Source: Rhodocyclaceae bacterium (GTDB taxonomy: Bacteria > Pseudomonadota > Gammaproteobacteria > Burkholderiales > Rhodocyclaceae). Taken from it: a DNA stretch of 64,000 bases. A program made the translations under genes and the position numbers. Below, piece by piece: positions 34,871 to 44,017 of this stretch. Below the pieces are notes generated by a model. The model was not told the origin of the DNA and did not search any database. It saw nothing but the letters and a program-made list of their open reading frames with translations. The first letter of the stretch is position 1; every line of letters starts with the position of its first letter. The stretch is from assembly GCA_016704145.1 (NCBI GenBank), contig JADJAS010000007.1, forward strand, positions 62,001 through 126,000. Direction: 5' to 3'.

Positions 34871-35124
34871 GCGCCATCCTCGCACGTTGCCTCTGTGCGC
34901 CGTTCGGCGATCAGTTCGTCGGCCAGCGAGTCGCCGGCATAATCGATCATCAAGGTGTCGAAAAATCGCCGCGCCTGGGCGACCTGCTGTCGGCGCGAGG
35001 TCAGGACGATTTGCCCATCCACTTCGGTCCAGATGACTTCGTCACCTTCCTTGACCCCGAGCTTTTCGCGATACTGCTTGGGCACCACCACGCGACCGCC
35101 CTGTGACATTGTTGCGGTATTCAT
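34867..35124 (-). CDS. vapB: AbrB/SpoVT-type antitoxin (VapB-like)
   Basis: 85 residues from the ATG at 35124, with AGGAAA upstream. The N-terminal swapped-hairpin domain (MSQGGRVVVPKQYREKLGVKEGDEVIWTEVDGQIVL) binds DNA. The C-terminal helix (about 50-85) should wrap the toxin. It probably autorepresses the pair. Confidence 0.82.
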   Translation of the reverse strand: MNTATMSQGGRVVVPKQYREKLGVKEGDEVIWTEVDGQIVLTSRRQQVAQARRFFDTLMIDYAGDSLADELIAERRTEATCEDGA

Positions 35125-35169
35125 GGCATTTTCCTGATAAATGGCATGATTCATTTTAGTGGCGGCGTG

Positions 35170-35314
35170 TCAGGTGCGCAAGGCGGTTTGCAGTTGTACG
35201 AAGACCCAGCCGAAGGGCCACATGTTGTTGGCCGTTGCGGGCTCGTGTGCAGCAGAAAGCCCCGCCCTTCGGCGATGGCCTTGCCCCACAGGCCGTCGTT
35301 CGGTAGGCAGCCTT
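35170..35314 (-). other. Unassigned coding remnant
   Basis: Two overlapping minus-strand frames give protein-like text with no start: GCLPNDGLWGKAIAEGRGFLLH in one and ATANNMWPFGWVFVQLQTALRT followed by a stop in the next. Together they look like the last 45-50 residues of one protein with a frameshift. I do not recognise the family. Its closeness to the Cas6 remnant makes a CRISPR-associated origin possible but unproven. It ends exactly where the dispersed repeat begins. Confidence 0.3.
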
Positions 35315-35343
35315 GACGCGGCGTGCCGCCACGGCTGACTTTC
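35315..35343 (+). repeat. Dispersed 29-bp repeat, near-perfect copy beside lolD
   Basis: It differs from the mnmC copy at 46570-46598 at only one of 29 positions and contains the exact CTGACTTT at 35335-35342. It overlaps the last two bases of the lolD stop codon and abuts the unassigned remnant, so almost all of it is outside any intact gene. Protein conservation therefore cannot explain it. Confidence 0.65.
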
Positions 35344-36010
35344 AGCCGAGTTGTCCGTCGCGCAGCGTCAGTACGCGGTCCGCGCGCGCCGCCAGCACCG
35401 GATCGTGGGTGACGATGACCAGGCTGGCGCCGGCATTGAGGTTCAGCATCAGGTCGAACACGTCGCCAGCGGTCTGGCGGTCGAGGTTGCCGGTGGGCTC
35501 GTCGGCGAGGATGCAGGCGGGCTGCGTGACCAGGGCGCGGGCGACGGCGGTGCGCTGACGTTCGCCGCCCGAGAGTTCGCCGGGCCGGTGGCGCAGGCGA
35601 TGGCCGAGGCCCACTTTCTCCAGCATCGCCGCCGCCCGCGCTTCGGCCTCGCGCCGGTCGAGCCGGCGGATGCGCAGCGGCATGGCGACGTTCTCGACGG
35701 CGGTGAACTCCGGCAGCAGATGGTGGAACTGGTAGACGAAGCCGAGCGCTTCGTTGCGCAAGTGGCCACGTTTGGCGTCGCCCACCCGCGCCAGGTCCTG
35801 GCCGAGCAGCAGGATGCTGCCCGCCGTCGGCGCATCCAGTCCGCCCAACAGGTGCAGCAGCGTGCTCTTGCCGGAGCCGCTGGCGCCGACGATGGCGACA
35901 CGCTCGCCGGGCGCGACGGCGAGGTCCACGCCGAGCAGGACCGGCACGTTGAGGTCGCCCTGGGCGAAGGTCTTCTTCAGCCCGGTGCAGCCGAGCACCG
36001 GATCACTCAT
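35342..36010 (-). CDS. lolD: Lipoprotein-releasing ABC transporter ATPase
   Basis: 222 residues: Walker A GASGSGKST, the LolD-family GFVYQFHHLLPEFTAVENVAMPL Q-loop region, signature LSGGERQR and Walker B ILADEPTGNLD. It drives release of mature lipoproteins from the inner membrane to LolA. It overlaps lolC by 8 bp on the same strand. Confidence 0.93.
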   Translation of the reverse strand: MSDPVLGCTGLKKTFAQGDLNVPVLLGVDLAVAPGERVAIVGASGSGKSTLLHLLGGLDAPTAGSILLLGQDLARVGDAKRGHLRNEALGFVYQFHHLLPEFTAVENVAMPLRIRRLDRREAEARAAAMLEKVGLGHRLRHRPGELSGGERQRTAVARALVTQPACILADEPTGNLDRQTAGDVFDLMLNLNAGASLVIVTHDPVLAARADRVLTLRDGQLG

Positions 36011-37253
36011 AGCGCAGCGCCTCGGCCGGATTGATGCGCGAGGCGCGCCAGCTGGGGTACAGCGTCGCCACCAGGGTCAGCAGGAAGGACACGCCGGTGA
36101 TGATGCCGACATCGCGCCATTGCAGGTCGGAAGGCAGGTCGGAGATGTAATAGACGTCCTTGGCCAGGAACTGGATGCCCAGCGCGCGCTCGATGGCGGG
36201 CACCACGGTCTCGATGTTGAGCGCTAGCAACACGCCGCCGGCCACGCCGAGGCCGAGGCCGATGGTGCCGATCATGGCGCCCTGGACGATGAATACTTTC
36301 ATGATGCCGCCGGGGCTAGCGCCGAGCGTGCGCAGGATGGCGATGTCGGCCTGCTTGTCGGTGACGGCCATCACCAGCGTCGAAACGATGTTGAAAGCGG
36401 CGACGGCGACGATCAGCAGCAGGATCAGGAACATCATCTTTTTCTCGATTGCCACGGCGCGGAAGAAGTTGGCGTGGCTGCGCGTCCAGTCGCTGACCAG
36501 GGCGTCGGCATCGAGATAGCGCAGCAACTCGCGGCCGATGCGCGGCGCCGCGAACAGGTCGTCCACCTTCAGGCGCACGCCGCTGACGCGGTCGTCCATG
36601 CGATAGAGCTTCTGCGCGTCGTTCATGTGGATCAACGCCAGGCCGGAGTCGAACTCGAACATGCCGACCTCGAACACGCCCGTGACGTTGAACTGCTTGA
36701 GGCGCGGCAGCACCGCCGCCGGCGTGACCAGCCCCTGCGGCGCGATCAGGGTCACCTTGTCGCCGATGCGAACGCCGAGCGCGCGCGCCAGTTCCATGCC
36801 CAGCACCATGTTGAACTCGCCGGGCGCGAGGTCCTCCAGCCGTCCCGCCTTCATGTGCCTGGCGAAGTCGGCGGTTTTTTCCTCGGCCTCGGGCAGGATG
36901 CCGCGCACGACGGTGCCGCGCACCTGCTGATCGAAGGACAGCATGCCCTGCGCCTGCACGTAGGGCGCCGCCGCCTGCACGCGCGGGTGCTGGATAACGC
37001 CCCGCAAGGTCTTCGTCCAATCGTCCAGTTCGCCGGTGACGCCGGAGACCTGGATGTGCGAGGCGACACCGAGGATGCGCGTGCGCAATTCCTTCTGGAA
37101 ACCGTTCATCACCGACAGCACGACGATCAGCGCGGCGACGCCGAGGCCAACGCCGAGCATGGAGATCAGGGAAATGAAGGAGATGAAATGGTTGCGCCGC
37201 TTCGCCCGCGTGTAGCGCAGCCCCACCCAGTATTCGTAGCGCAAGTTGGCCAT
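36003..37253 (-). CDS. lolC: Lipoprotein-releasing system permease (LolC/LolE type)
   Basis: 416 residues. An N-terminal helix follows YEYWVGLRYTRAKRRNHFISFISLISMLGVGLGVAALI. A large periplasmic domain spans about residues 50-265, followed by three C-terminal helices of the FtsX type, ending WRASRINPAEALRYE. Only one permease gene is present, so it may work as a homodimer (LolF-like) rather than as a LolC/LolE pair. The start is 24 bp from the divergent rpfE gene. Confidence 0.9.
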   Translation of the reverse strand: MANLRYEYWVGLRYTRAKRRNHFISFISLISMLGVGLGVAALIVVLSVMNGFQKELRTRILGVASHIQVSGVTGELDDWTKTLRGVIQHPRVQAAAPYVQAQGMLSFDQQVRGTVVRGILPEAEEKTADFARHMKAGRLEDLAPGEFNMVLGMELARALGVRIGDKVTLIAPQGLVTPAAVLPRLKQFNVTGVFEVGMFEFDSGLALIHMNDAQKLYRMDDRVSGVRLKVDDLFAAPRIGRELLRYLDADALVSDWTRSHANFFRAVAIEKKMMFLILLLIVAVAAFNIVSTLVMAVTDKQADIAILRTLGASPGGIMKVFIVQGAMIGTIGLGLGVAGGVLLALNIETVVPAIERALGIQFLAKDVYYISDLPSDLQWRDVGIITGVSFLLTLVATLYPSWRASRINPAEALRYE

Positions 37254-37277
37254 GTGGCGCGCATGTTAACATGGGCC

Positions 37278-38273
37278 ATGCATCTGACCCTGCTCGTGCC
37301 CGGCCTGCTCTGGCCCCGCGAGATCCTGCGCGACACCACGTTCGATCTGCCGCTGCCGGCGCTGTCGCAGCTGCTCGGCCGGGGACGGCGTGCCCACTTC
37401 ACCGGCGAGGAAGCCTGGCTGGCCAGCGTCTTCGGCATCGCCGCGCCGCTGCCAGCGGCATCGCTGCGACTGCTCGGCGATGGCGGCGATCCCGCGCAAC
37501 ATGAATGGCTTTGCCTCGACCCGGTGCACTGGCGCGTCGGGGATGGCGCCATCGTGCTCGACGACCCGGCCAGACTCGATCTCGATGCCGATGAAGACCA
37601 GGCCTTGCGCGAGCTGGTGGCACCGTTGTTCGCACATCTGGGCGACATCGTCGCGCCGGCGCCGGGCCGCTGGCAGCTACGCCTGCGGCAGCCGGCGGCC
37701 ATCCAGACTGCGCCACTGCCAACGGCCGTCGGCCGACAGGTGGACCCCGCGCTGCCCGCGGGCGACGACGGCGGTTCCTGGCGAAAGTTGCTGGCCGAGG
37801 CGCAGCCGATGTTGCACGCACATCGAGTCAACCGCCAGCGTGAAGCCCGCGGCCAGCCCACGGCCAACTCGCTCTGGCCCTGGGGCGCCGGCCGCCTGCC
37901 CACGGCCGCCCCGACAGGCTTTCGAACGTTCTGGGGCAACGATGCGGTGATGAAGGGCTTGTGCTCGCTCGAAGGCATCGTCGTCGAACCCCTGCCGCCG
38001 GGCTTCACGAAAGTCCGTGGCGACGTCCTGGCGCGTCATGACGCCCTGCTCCGCTCGCCGCCCAGCGATGACGCCGCTGGTTGGCGCGCGGCGCTGGCCT
38101 GCATCGAAGAGGCATGGCTGGCGCCGGCACTCGCGGCCGTAAAAAGCGGCGTGCTGCGACGACTGACTTTGGTGGCCTGCGGCCATGCGCGTGGCGTCCA
38201 GGTCACCATCGGTCGCGGCGATCTCTGGCGCTTCTGGCGCAAGCCCGTCGCCCTGGCCGACTTGGCGCCGTGA
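37278..38273 (+). CDS. RpfE-type conserved protein (phosphoglycerate-mutase-like)
   Basis: 331 residues from the ATG at 37278. It begins HLTLLVPGLLWPREI and has WGAGRLP, the alkaline-phosphatase-superfamily-like segment found in betaproteobacterial 'regulatory protein RpfE' and independent phosphoglycerate mutase-like proteins. These are typically encoded immediately upstream of recJ, as here (GTGA overlap at 38270). The metal ligands of a real phosphoglycerate mutase are not obvious, so the enzymatic label is doubtful. Close to its end it carries a variant of the dispersed repeat (CTGACTTT at 38163-38170). Confidence 0.68.
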   Translation: MHLTLLVPGLLWPREILRDTTFDLPLPALSQLLGRGRRAHFTGEEAWLASVFGIAAPLPAASLRLLGDGGDPAQHEWLCLDPVHWRVGDGAIVLDDPARLDLDADEDQALRELVAPLFAHLGDIVAPAPGRWQLRLRQPAAIQTAPLPTAVGRQVDPALPAGDDGGSWRKLLAEAQPMLHAHRVNRQREARGQPTANSLWPWGAGRLPTAAPTGFRTFWGNDAVMKGLCSLEGIVVEPLPPGFTKVRGDVLARHDALLRSPPSDDAAGWRAALACIEEAWLAPALAAVKSGVLRRLTLVACGHARGVQVTIGRGDLWRFWRKPVALADLAP

Positions 38274-39961
38274 CCCGCATCGTCACCCGCCCGGTGCCGA
38301 TCCGCGCCGCGCTGATGCTCGAACAGGCCGGCGTGCATCCGCTGCTGGCGCGCCTGTATGCCGCGCGCGGCATCAAGGACAAGGCCGAACTCGACACCGG
38401 ACTCGCCTGCCTGTTGCCGCCCGACACGCTCAAGGGCGCGGGCGAAGCGGCCACGCTGCTCGCCGACGCCATCGCCGCGAAGAAGCGCATCCTGATCGTC
38501 GCCGACTACGACTGCGATGGCGCCACCGCCTGCGCCGTCGGACTGCGCGCGCTGCGGCAGTTCGGCGCCATCGTCGATTATCTGGTGCCCAACCGCTTCG
38601 ATACCGGCTACGGTCTCTCGCCCGAAGTCGTTCGACTGGCCACGCCCATGAAGCCGGACCTGATCGTCACCGTGGACAACGGCATCGCCAGCGTCGAGGG
38701 TGTCGCCGAGGCTCGACGGCTCGGCGTCGCCACGCTGATCACCGACCACCACCTGCCCGGCCCGGAACTGCCCGCCGCCGAGGTCATCGTCGATCCCAAC
38801 CAGCCCGGCTGCGGCTTCCCGAGCAAGGCCATGGCCGGCGTCGGCGTCATGTTCTACGTGATGCTGGCGTTACGCGCGGAGTTGCGCCGGCGCGGCGCCT
38901 TCACCGACGGCAAGGGCCCCAAGCTCGCCGACCTGCTCGACCTGGTCGCGCTCGGCACCGTCGCCGACGTGGTGCCGCTCGACCGCAATAACCGCATTCT
39001 CGTCGCCCAGGGCCTGGCGCGCATGCGCGAAGGCCGCATGCAGCCCGGCATCAAGGCGCTGTTCGCCGTCGCCGGCCGCGATCCGGCACGGGCCGCCACC
39101 TTCGACCTCGGCTTCGCCATCGGCCCGCGCCTCAACGCCGCCGGCCGGCTGGCCGACATGGCGCTCGGCATCGAGGCGTTGACCACCGACGATGCGGCCC
39201 GCGCGCTCAACGTCGCCCAGCAGCTCGACGCCATCAACCGCGAGCGGCGCGCCATCGAGGCGGACATGCGCGAGGCGGCGAACGTGCTGCTCGACGATCT
39301 CGATGCCGACAACCGCGCCAGCCTCGTGCTGTTCGACCCGGACTGGCACCAGGGCGTCGTCGGCATCCTCGCTGGCCGCGTCAAGGAGCGGTTGCACCGG
39401 CCGACCTTCGCCTTCGCGCGCGGCAACGATGGCGAAATCAAGGGCTCGGGCCGCTCGATTCCCGGCCTGCACCTTCGCGACGCGCTCGACCTGGTGGCCA
39501 AGCAACGGCCCCGTCTGCTCAGGCGCTTCGGCGGCCACGCGGCGGCGGCCGGCCTGACCATCGCCGAGGATGACCTCGCCGAGTTCGAGTCGGTCTTCGA
39601 GGCCGTGGCGCACATGCTGATCGCACCGGAGGAACTGACACACACGCTGGCCACCGATGGCGCGCTGGAAGCCGGTTACCGGGGTATCGACACGGCCCGG
39701 CTACTGGCCGGCGAAATCTGGGGCCAGGGCTTTCCCGCACCTATTTTCTCGGACGTCTTCGAGGTCGACAGCCAGAAACTGCTCAAGGACAAGCACCTCA
39801 AGCTCGTCCTGCGCCAGAACAAGGCCCGGTTCGAAGCCATACGCTTCAACTGCGTCGAACCCGCCGCTTCGCGCATCGAGGCTGCCTACCGGCTCGACAT
39901 CAACGAGTGGAACGGCACGGCCAGTGTTCAGTTGCTGATCGAAGAGTTCTTGTCGGCATAG
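38270..39961 (+). CDS. recJ: Single-stranded-DNA-specific exonuclease RecJ
   Basis: 563 residues from the GTG at 38270, which overlaps the preceding stop. DHH-superfamily motifs are ILIVADYDCDGATA near residue 78, VTVDNGI near 135, LITDHHLPG near 160 and the later GPRLNAAGR. The DHHA1 domain is marked by GSGRSIPGLHLRDAL and RFGGHAAAAG. It degrades single-stranded DNA 5' to 3' in RecF recombination and mismatch repair. Confidence 0.94.
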   Translation: MTRIVTRPVPIRAALMLEQAGVHPLLARLYAARGIKDKAELDTGLACLLPPDTLKGAGEAATLLADAIAAKKRILIVADYDCDGATACAVGLRALRQFGAIVDYLVPNRFDTGYGLSPEVVRLATPMKPDLIVTVDNGIASVEGVAEARRLGVATLITDHHLPGPELPAAEVIVDPNQPGCGFPSKAMAGVGVMFYVMLALRAELRRRGAFTDGKGPKLADLLDLVALGTVADVVPLDRNNRILVAQGLARMREGRMQPGIKALFAVAGRDPARAATFDLGFAIGPRLNAAGRLADMALGIEALTTDDAARALNVAQQLDAINRERRAIEADMREAANVLLDDLDADNRASLVLFDPDWHQGVVGILAGRVKERLHRPTFAFARGNDGEIKGSGRSIPGLHLRDALDLVAKQRPRLLRRFGGHAAAAGLTIAEDDLAEFESVFEAVAHMLIAPEELTHTLATDGALEAGYRGIDTARLLAGEIWGQGFPAPIFSDVFEVDSQKLLKDKHLKLVLRQNKARFEAIRFNCVEPAASRIEAAYRLDINEWNGTASVQLLIEEFLSA

Positions 39962-40018
39962 ACAATACCCTCGGCGTAAAAAAACAAAGGCGACCAAAAG
40001 CCACATAACTGACATATT

Positions 40019-40056
40019 GTCGCGACTTTTTGCCATATATCGCTATAATAGTCGCG
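40019..40056 (+). promoter_or_regulatory. Promoter region with repeated GTCGCG motif
   Basis: GTCGCGAC at 40019-40026 and GTCGCG at 40051-40056 bracket a TATAAT at 40044-40049, directly in front of the DUF4143 ATPase start codon. No well-placed -35 hexamer is seen. The AT-rich 39962-40056 gap contrasts with its surroundings and hints at acquired DNA. Confidence 0.3.
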
Positions 40057-41190
40057 ATGAAGCGCTACCTCGACGACCGCATCACCAACGACCTGTCCCG
40101 CAAGATGGTCTTGCTCACCGGCCCCCGGCAGGTCGGCAAGACCACCTTGTGTCGGCAGTTGATGGATCGCTTCGCGCCGTCGCAATACTTCAACTGGGAC
40201 GTGGCCAGTGATCGTGCCATCCTGCTCCGGCAGAGCTGGAATCCGAACAGCCGGCTGTTGGCGATGGATGAAATCCACAAGATGTCGTCCTGGAAGAACT
40301 GGCTCAAGGGCGTCGTCGATGCTCGCTCTTCCGGGCAGGCATTGCTCGTCACAGGCAGCGCCCGCATGGAAACCTGGCGACAAACGGGCGACTCCCTGGC
40401 CGGGCGTTACCTGTCCTGGCGCCTGCATCCCATCTCGGTGCGCGAATGGTGCGAACAACAGGGCGGCACGCCCGCGCAAGCCTTGGCCCGGCTACTTGAA
40501 CGCGGCGGCTTTCCCGAGCCCTGTCTTGCCGAAACCAACGAAGCAGCAGAACGCTGGCGCCGGCAATACTTCACCGATCTCATCCGCGAAGACGTGCTCG
40601 AATTTTCGCGCCTGCACGAGATCAACACCATGCGCCTGTTCGTCGAGCTGCTGCGCGAACGGGTCGGCTCGCCGCTCTCGCTGGCCTCCATCGCCCACGA
40701 TCTGGCCGTGTCTCCGACCACCCTGAAACGCTATCTGGACATCCTTCAGGCGCTCTACATCGTCTTCGCCGTGCCGCCCTGGCATCGCAATGTCGGCCGC
40801 GCCCTGCTCCAGATGCCGAAGATCTATTTCTTCGATACCGGCCTGGTGCGCGGCGACGACGGCGCTCGCTTGGAGAACGCCGTGGCCGCGATGCTGCAAA
40901 AGCACGTGCATTTCCTCCAGGACGCCCATGGCAAGGATGCGGGGCTCCACTACATCCGCACCAAGGACGGCGCCGAGGTCGATTTTGCGCTGAGCGACGG
41001 CGAAGCTCTGGCCAACCTCATCGAATGCAAGGTCGCCGACACCAAGCCCCATCGAGCGCTGACGAACTTCGCCGCCCGCTTCCCCGAAGCCCGCCCGGTC
41101 CAGTTGGTCCGCGACCTCCGTCAGGAGGAATTCCGCAACGGCATCGCGATCACCGATGCCGCTGCCTGGCTGGCGAAGCTGGCCGCCTGA
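40057..41190 (+). CDS. AAA-family ATPase with DUF4143 domain
   Basis: 377 residues from the ATG at 40057. The N-terminal AAA_14 domain has Walker A LLTGPRQVGKTTL near residue 22 and Walker B LLAMDEIHKM near residue 70, with a sensor-like VTGSARME. DUF4143 occupies roughly 190-370, ending with a nuclease-like pattern (YIRTKDGAEVDFALSDGEALANLIECKVAD). The family is widespread and often horizontally transferred; its role is not established. It is a single gene with its own upstream region. Confidence 0.85.
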   Translation: MKRYLDDRITNDLSRKMVLLTGPRQVGKTTLCRQLMDRFAPSQYFNWDVASDRAILLRQSWNPNSRLLAMDEIHKMSSWKNWLKGVVDARSSGQALLVTGSARMETWRQTGDSLAGRYLSWRLHPISVREWCEQQGGTPAQALARLLERGGFPEPCLAETNEAAERWRRQYFTDLIREDVLEFSRLHEINTMRLFVELLRERVGSPLSLASIAHDLAVSPTTLKRYLDILQALYIVFAVPPWHRNVGRALLQMPKIYFFDTGLVRGDDGARLENAVAAMLQKHVHFLQDAHGKDAGLHYIRTKDGAEVDFALSDGEALANLIECKVADTKPHRALTNFAARFPEARPVQLVRDLRQEEFRNGIAITDAAAWLAKLAA

Positions 41191-41353
41191 GAACGGCCAG
41201 AGCGCTCAACCATCGTCGCGGATCGTCAGCACGAAGGCCTTGGTGATCGAGAGGCCAGAACCGACCGGCGAAGAAGATCGAGCGCAAGGCCATGGCATCG
41301 GCGAAGCACCGCCCAAGCCCTATAATCCGCGCCTCACCATTCGGACCGCCATC

Positions 41354-42458
41354 ATGGAAGCAGAACGCCTCAACAGCATCGCCAATCGCCTCGCCGATCT
41401 CGACCGCCGCCAGGCCGAACTGCGGAGGTATCTTTGACTTCGATGCCAAGGCGCTGAAGCTCGAAGAACTCAATCGCGAACTCGAAGACCCGGCCGTCTG
41501 GAACGACGCCGAGCGCGGCCAGGCACTGGGCAAGGAAAAGAAATCGCTCGAAGGCGTCGTCGTCACGCTGCGCGACATCGCCCAGGAACTCGCCGATACC
41601 GGCGAACTGTTCGAGCTCGCACGCACCGAGGACGACGAGGACACCATGGTGTCGGTCGAGAGCGATCTTGCCGGCACCGAACAGCGCATCGGCGAACTCG
41701 AATTCCGGCGCATGTTCGCCAACCCGACCGATCCGAACAACTGCTTCATCGACATCCAGGCCGGCGCCGGCGGCACCGAGGCGCAGGACTGGGCCGCGAT
41801 GCTCTTGCGCATGTACCTGCGTTACTGCGAGCGCAAGGGTTTCGGCGTCGAAGTGCTCGAAGAATCCGAGGGCGAAGTGGCGGGCATCAAGACCGCCTCG
41901 CTGAAGATCACCGGCGACTATGCCTACGGCTACCTGCGCACGGAGACCGGCATCCACCGGCTGGTGCGCAAGTCGCCGTTCGATTCCAACGCGCGCCGCC
42001 ACACCAGCTTCTGTTCGGTGTTCGCCTATCCGGAAGTGGATGATTCCATCGAGGTGGACATCAACCCGGCCGATTTGCGCGTCGATACCTTCCGCGCCTC
42101 CGGCGCCGGCGGCCAGCACATCAACAAGACCGACTCCGCCGTGCGCATCACGCACATGCCCTCGGGCATCGTCGTGCAGTGCCAGAACGACCGTTCGCAG
42201 CACCGCAATCGCGCCGAGGCGATGGCGATGCTGAAGTCGCGGCTCTACGAAGCGGAGCTGCGCAAGCGCCAGGCCGAGCAGCAGCAACTCGAAGATTCGA
42301 AGACCGACATCGGCTGGGGCCACCAGATCCGCAGCTATGTGCTCGACCAGTCGCGCATCAAGGATCTACGCACCAACCACGAAGTCGGCAACACCCAGGC
42401 GGTGCTCGACGGCGATCTCGACGACTTCATCGAGGCCAGCCTGAAGCAGGGCGTCTGA
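41354..42458 (+). CDS. prfB: Peptide chain release factor 2 (programmed +1 frameshift)
   Basis: The zero frame starts at the ATG 41354 (EAERLNSIANRLADLDRRQAELRRYL) and meets TGA at 41435-41437. Ribosomes shift +1 at CTT-TGA-C and continue to 42458. The product is about 367 residues with the RF2 tripeptide SPF (in KSPFDSNARRHTSF) and the catalytic GGQ in ASGAGGQHINKTDSAVR. RF2 recognises UGA and UAA, and the internal UGA provides autoregulation. It is a full-length, normal family member. Confidence 0.95.
41424..41438 (+). promoter_or_regulatory. prfB programmed-frameshift signal
   Basis: GGAGG at 41424-41428, then TAT, then the slippery CTT at 41432-41434, TGA and C. The internal Shine-Dalgarno-like element sits at the standard short distance from the shift codon. 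The canonical element is AGGGGG, so this copy is slightly weaker. Confidence 0.93.
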
Positions 42459-42475
42459 GCGCCCGCGTCAGACCT

Positions 42476-43711
42476 GTGCGCTGGCTGCTGTTCGTTGCGC
42501 TGTCACTGCTGGCCGGCGCCGGCGCACTGTTCATCGTGCTCATCGACGCCGAACCGCTCGTCACGCGGACCGAGAATCTCTCGCCAAGTGCCGTTGCCCA
42601 GGCGCGGCGGCTGTTCCTGTTCAACGATCCGCGCCGCATGCTGGCCGGCGAGCAGCGCCGCGTCGCCTTGCCGGCCACACTGATCGACGAAGGCATCAAC
42701 TATCTGGCCAGCCGCGCGCTGCACGGCCGCGGCGCGCTGGTGCTGGGTGAGGACTCGGCGGAAACGCGCCTGACGCTGCGCGTGCCGTGGCCCCGCTGGC
42801 TCGGCGAACGTTTCCTCAACTTGCGCGCAATCATCAACGAGTCCCAGGGCGAGCCGCGCATCGCGGCCGCCGCGATCGGCGCGACGCCCATTCCTCAGTG
42901 GCTGGCGGAGTTCACCCTGCTCACGACGGTACGCGCGGTCGGCTACGGGCAGGAATGGGACATGGCGCGCGGCGCGGTGCGACGGCTGACTTTCGAGCCG
43001 CGACAAGGGGTCGTGCTGGTCGACTTCGTCTGGCAACCGGCCCTGCTCGACAAGGTGCGCGGCATGGCGATCGATGCGGCCGAACTGCCGCGTTTCGAGC
43101 ACGCGCACCGGACGCTCGTGACCCTGCTCGACCACAAAGCGCCGAAGTCCGCCATGCCTTTGCGGCAAGTACTCAGGCCGATGCTCGAAGCCACCGCCGG
43201 CCAGCAGCCGCGGCAGCGGCGGGCGGCGCTGCTCGTGCTCGCCCTGTACATCGCCGAAAAGAACCTGGCCCACCTCATACCGGTCGCGCGCCAGTGGCCG
43301 CAACCGCATCGCGTCACGCTGACCCTGCGCGACCGCGAGGACAGCGCCCAGCACTTCGTCGTTTCCGCCGCGCTCGCTGCCTGGGCGGGCGAGCCTGCGG
43401 CGGAGGCCATCGGGGTATACAAGGAACTCGACGATGCCCGTCATGGCAGCGGCTTCTCGTTCGCCGACCTCGCCGCCGACCGCGCGGGTACGCGGTTCGG
43501 GGAACTCGTGCTTCGCCAGCCGGAGCGGATCGACGCGCTACTGCGGACTGACATCGCCGACACCGACCTGATGCCGTCACAGGAAGGGCTGCCGGAATAT
43601 CTTTACCAGCCGGAATTCCGGCGGCGCTATGGCGGCCCCGGCACGCCCGCCTACCGGGCCGTGGAGGCGGAGATCGAACGCCGCCTGGCGGCGCTGCCGT
43701 TGTACCGTTAG
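42476..43711 (+). CDS. Conserved hypothetical membrane-anchored protein
   Basis: 411 residues, probably from the GTG at 42476, 17 bp after prfB. One N-terminal transmembrane helix (WLLFVALSLLAGAGALFIVLI) anchors a largely periplasmic domain with no recognised motif. The LSPSAVAQARRLFLFNDPRR segment and the charged EIERRLAAL C-terminus are notable. I do not recognise the family. Residues 160-170 (GAVRRLTFEP) are encoded over a variant of the dispersed repeat (CTGACTTT at 42986-42993). Confidence 0.6.
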   Translation: MRWLLFVALSLLAGAGALFIVLIDAEPLVTRTENLSPSAVAQARRLFLFNDPRRMLAGEQRRVALPATLIDEGINYLASRALHGRGALVLGEDSAETRLTLRVPWPRWLGERFLNLRAIINESQGEPRIAAAAIGATPIPQWLAEFTLLTTVRAVGYGQEWDMARGAVRRLTFEPRQGVVLVDFVWQPALLDKVRGMAIDAAELPRFEHAHRTLVTLLDHKAPKSAMPLRQVLRPMLEATAGQQPRQRRAALLVLALYIAEKNLAHLIPVARQWPQPHRVTLTLRDREDSAQHFVVSAALAAWAGEPAAEAIGVYKELDDARHGSGFSFADLAADRAGTRFGELVLRQPERIDALLRTDIADTDLMPSQEGLPEYLYQPEFRRRYGGPGTPAYRAVEAEIERRLAALPLYR

Positions 43712-43761
43712 TGTTGCCGGCAGGACTCGAACGTGACACAATTTGCACCGCTGTGTCACAC

Positions 43762-44004
43762 ATGGACGACCGCATGAAAACCCTCACCATACGCGAAGCC
43801 CGGGAAGGACTGTCCCACCCGGAGCGGATGTTCGCCGGCGACGACGAAGTGCTGGTCGTTCGCCACGGCGAGCCGGTGGCGCGCATTCTGCCGGCAGCGC
43901 CCAAGCCGTCGCTGCGCACGCTGCGCAGCTTTCTCGCCGACCAGCCGATGCAGACCGTGACCAGCGAAGTCCTGCTGGTGGAAGAACGGCAGGACCGCAC
44001 GTGA
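43762..44004 (+). CDS. Phd/YefM-like antitoxin
   Basis: About 80 residues; the start may be the ATG at 43762 or the one at 43774. The N-terminal TLTIREAREGLSHPERMFAGDDEVLVVRHGEPVARILP is typical of Phd/YefM or VapB antitoxins that guard PIN toxins. It lies 13 bp before the PIN-domain gene. It probably binds and represses its own promoter. Confidence 0.72.
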   Translation: MDDRMKTLTIREAREGLSHPERMFAGDDEVLVVRHGEPVARILPAAPKPSLRTLRSFLADQPMQTVTSEVLLVEERQDRT

Positions 44005-44017
44005 AGAGCCTGCCGGC

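Noticed and set aside
34030..35341. A functional CRISPR-Cas locus
   Set aside because: Only a truncated Cas6-like remnant is present; no regularly spaced repeats and no other intact cas genes were seen.
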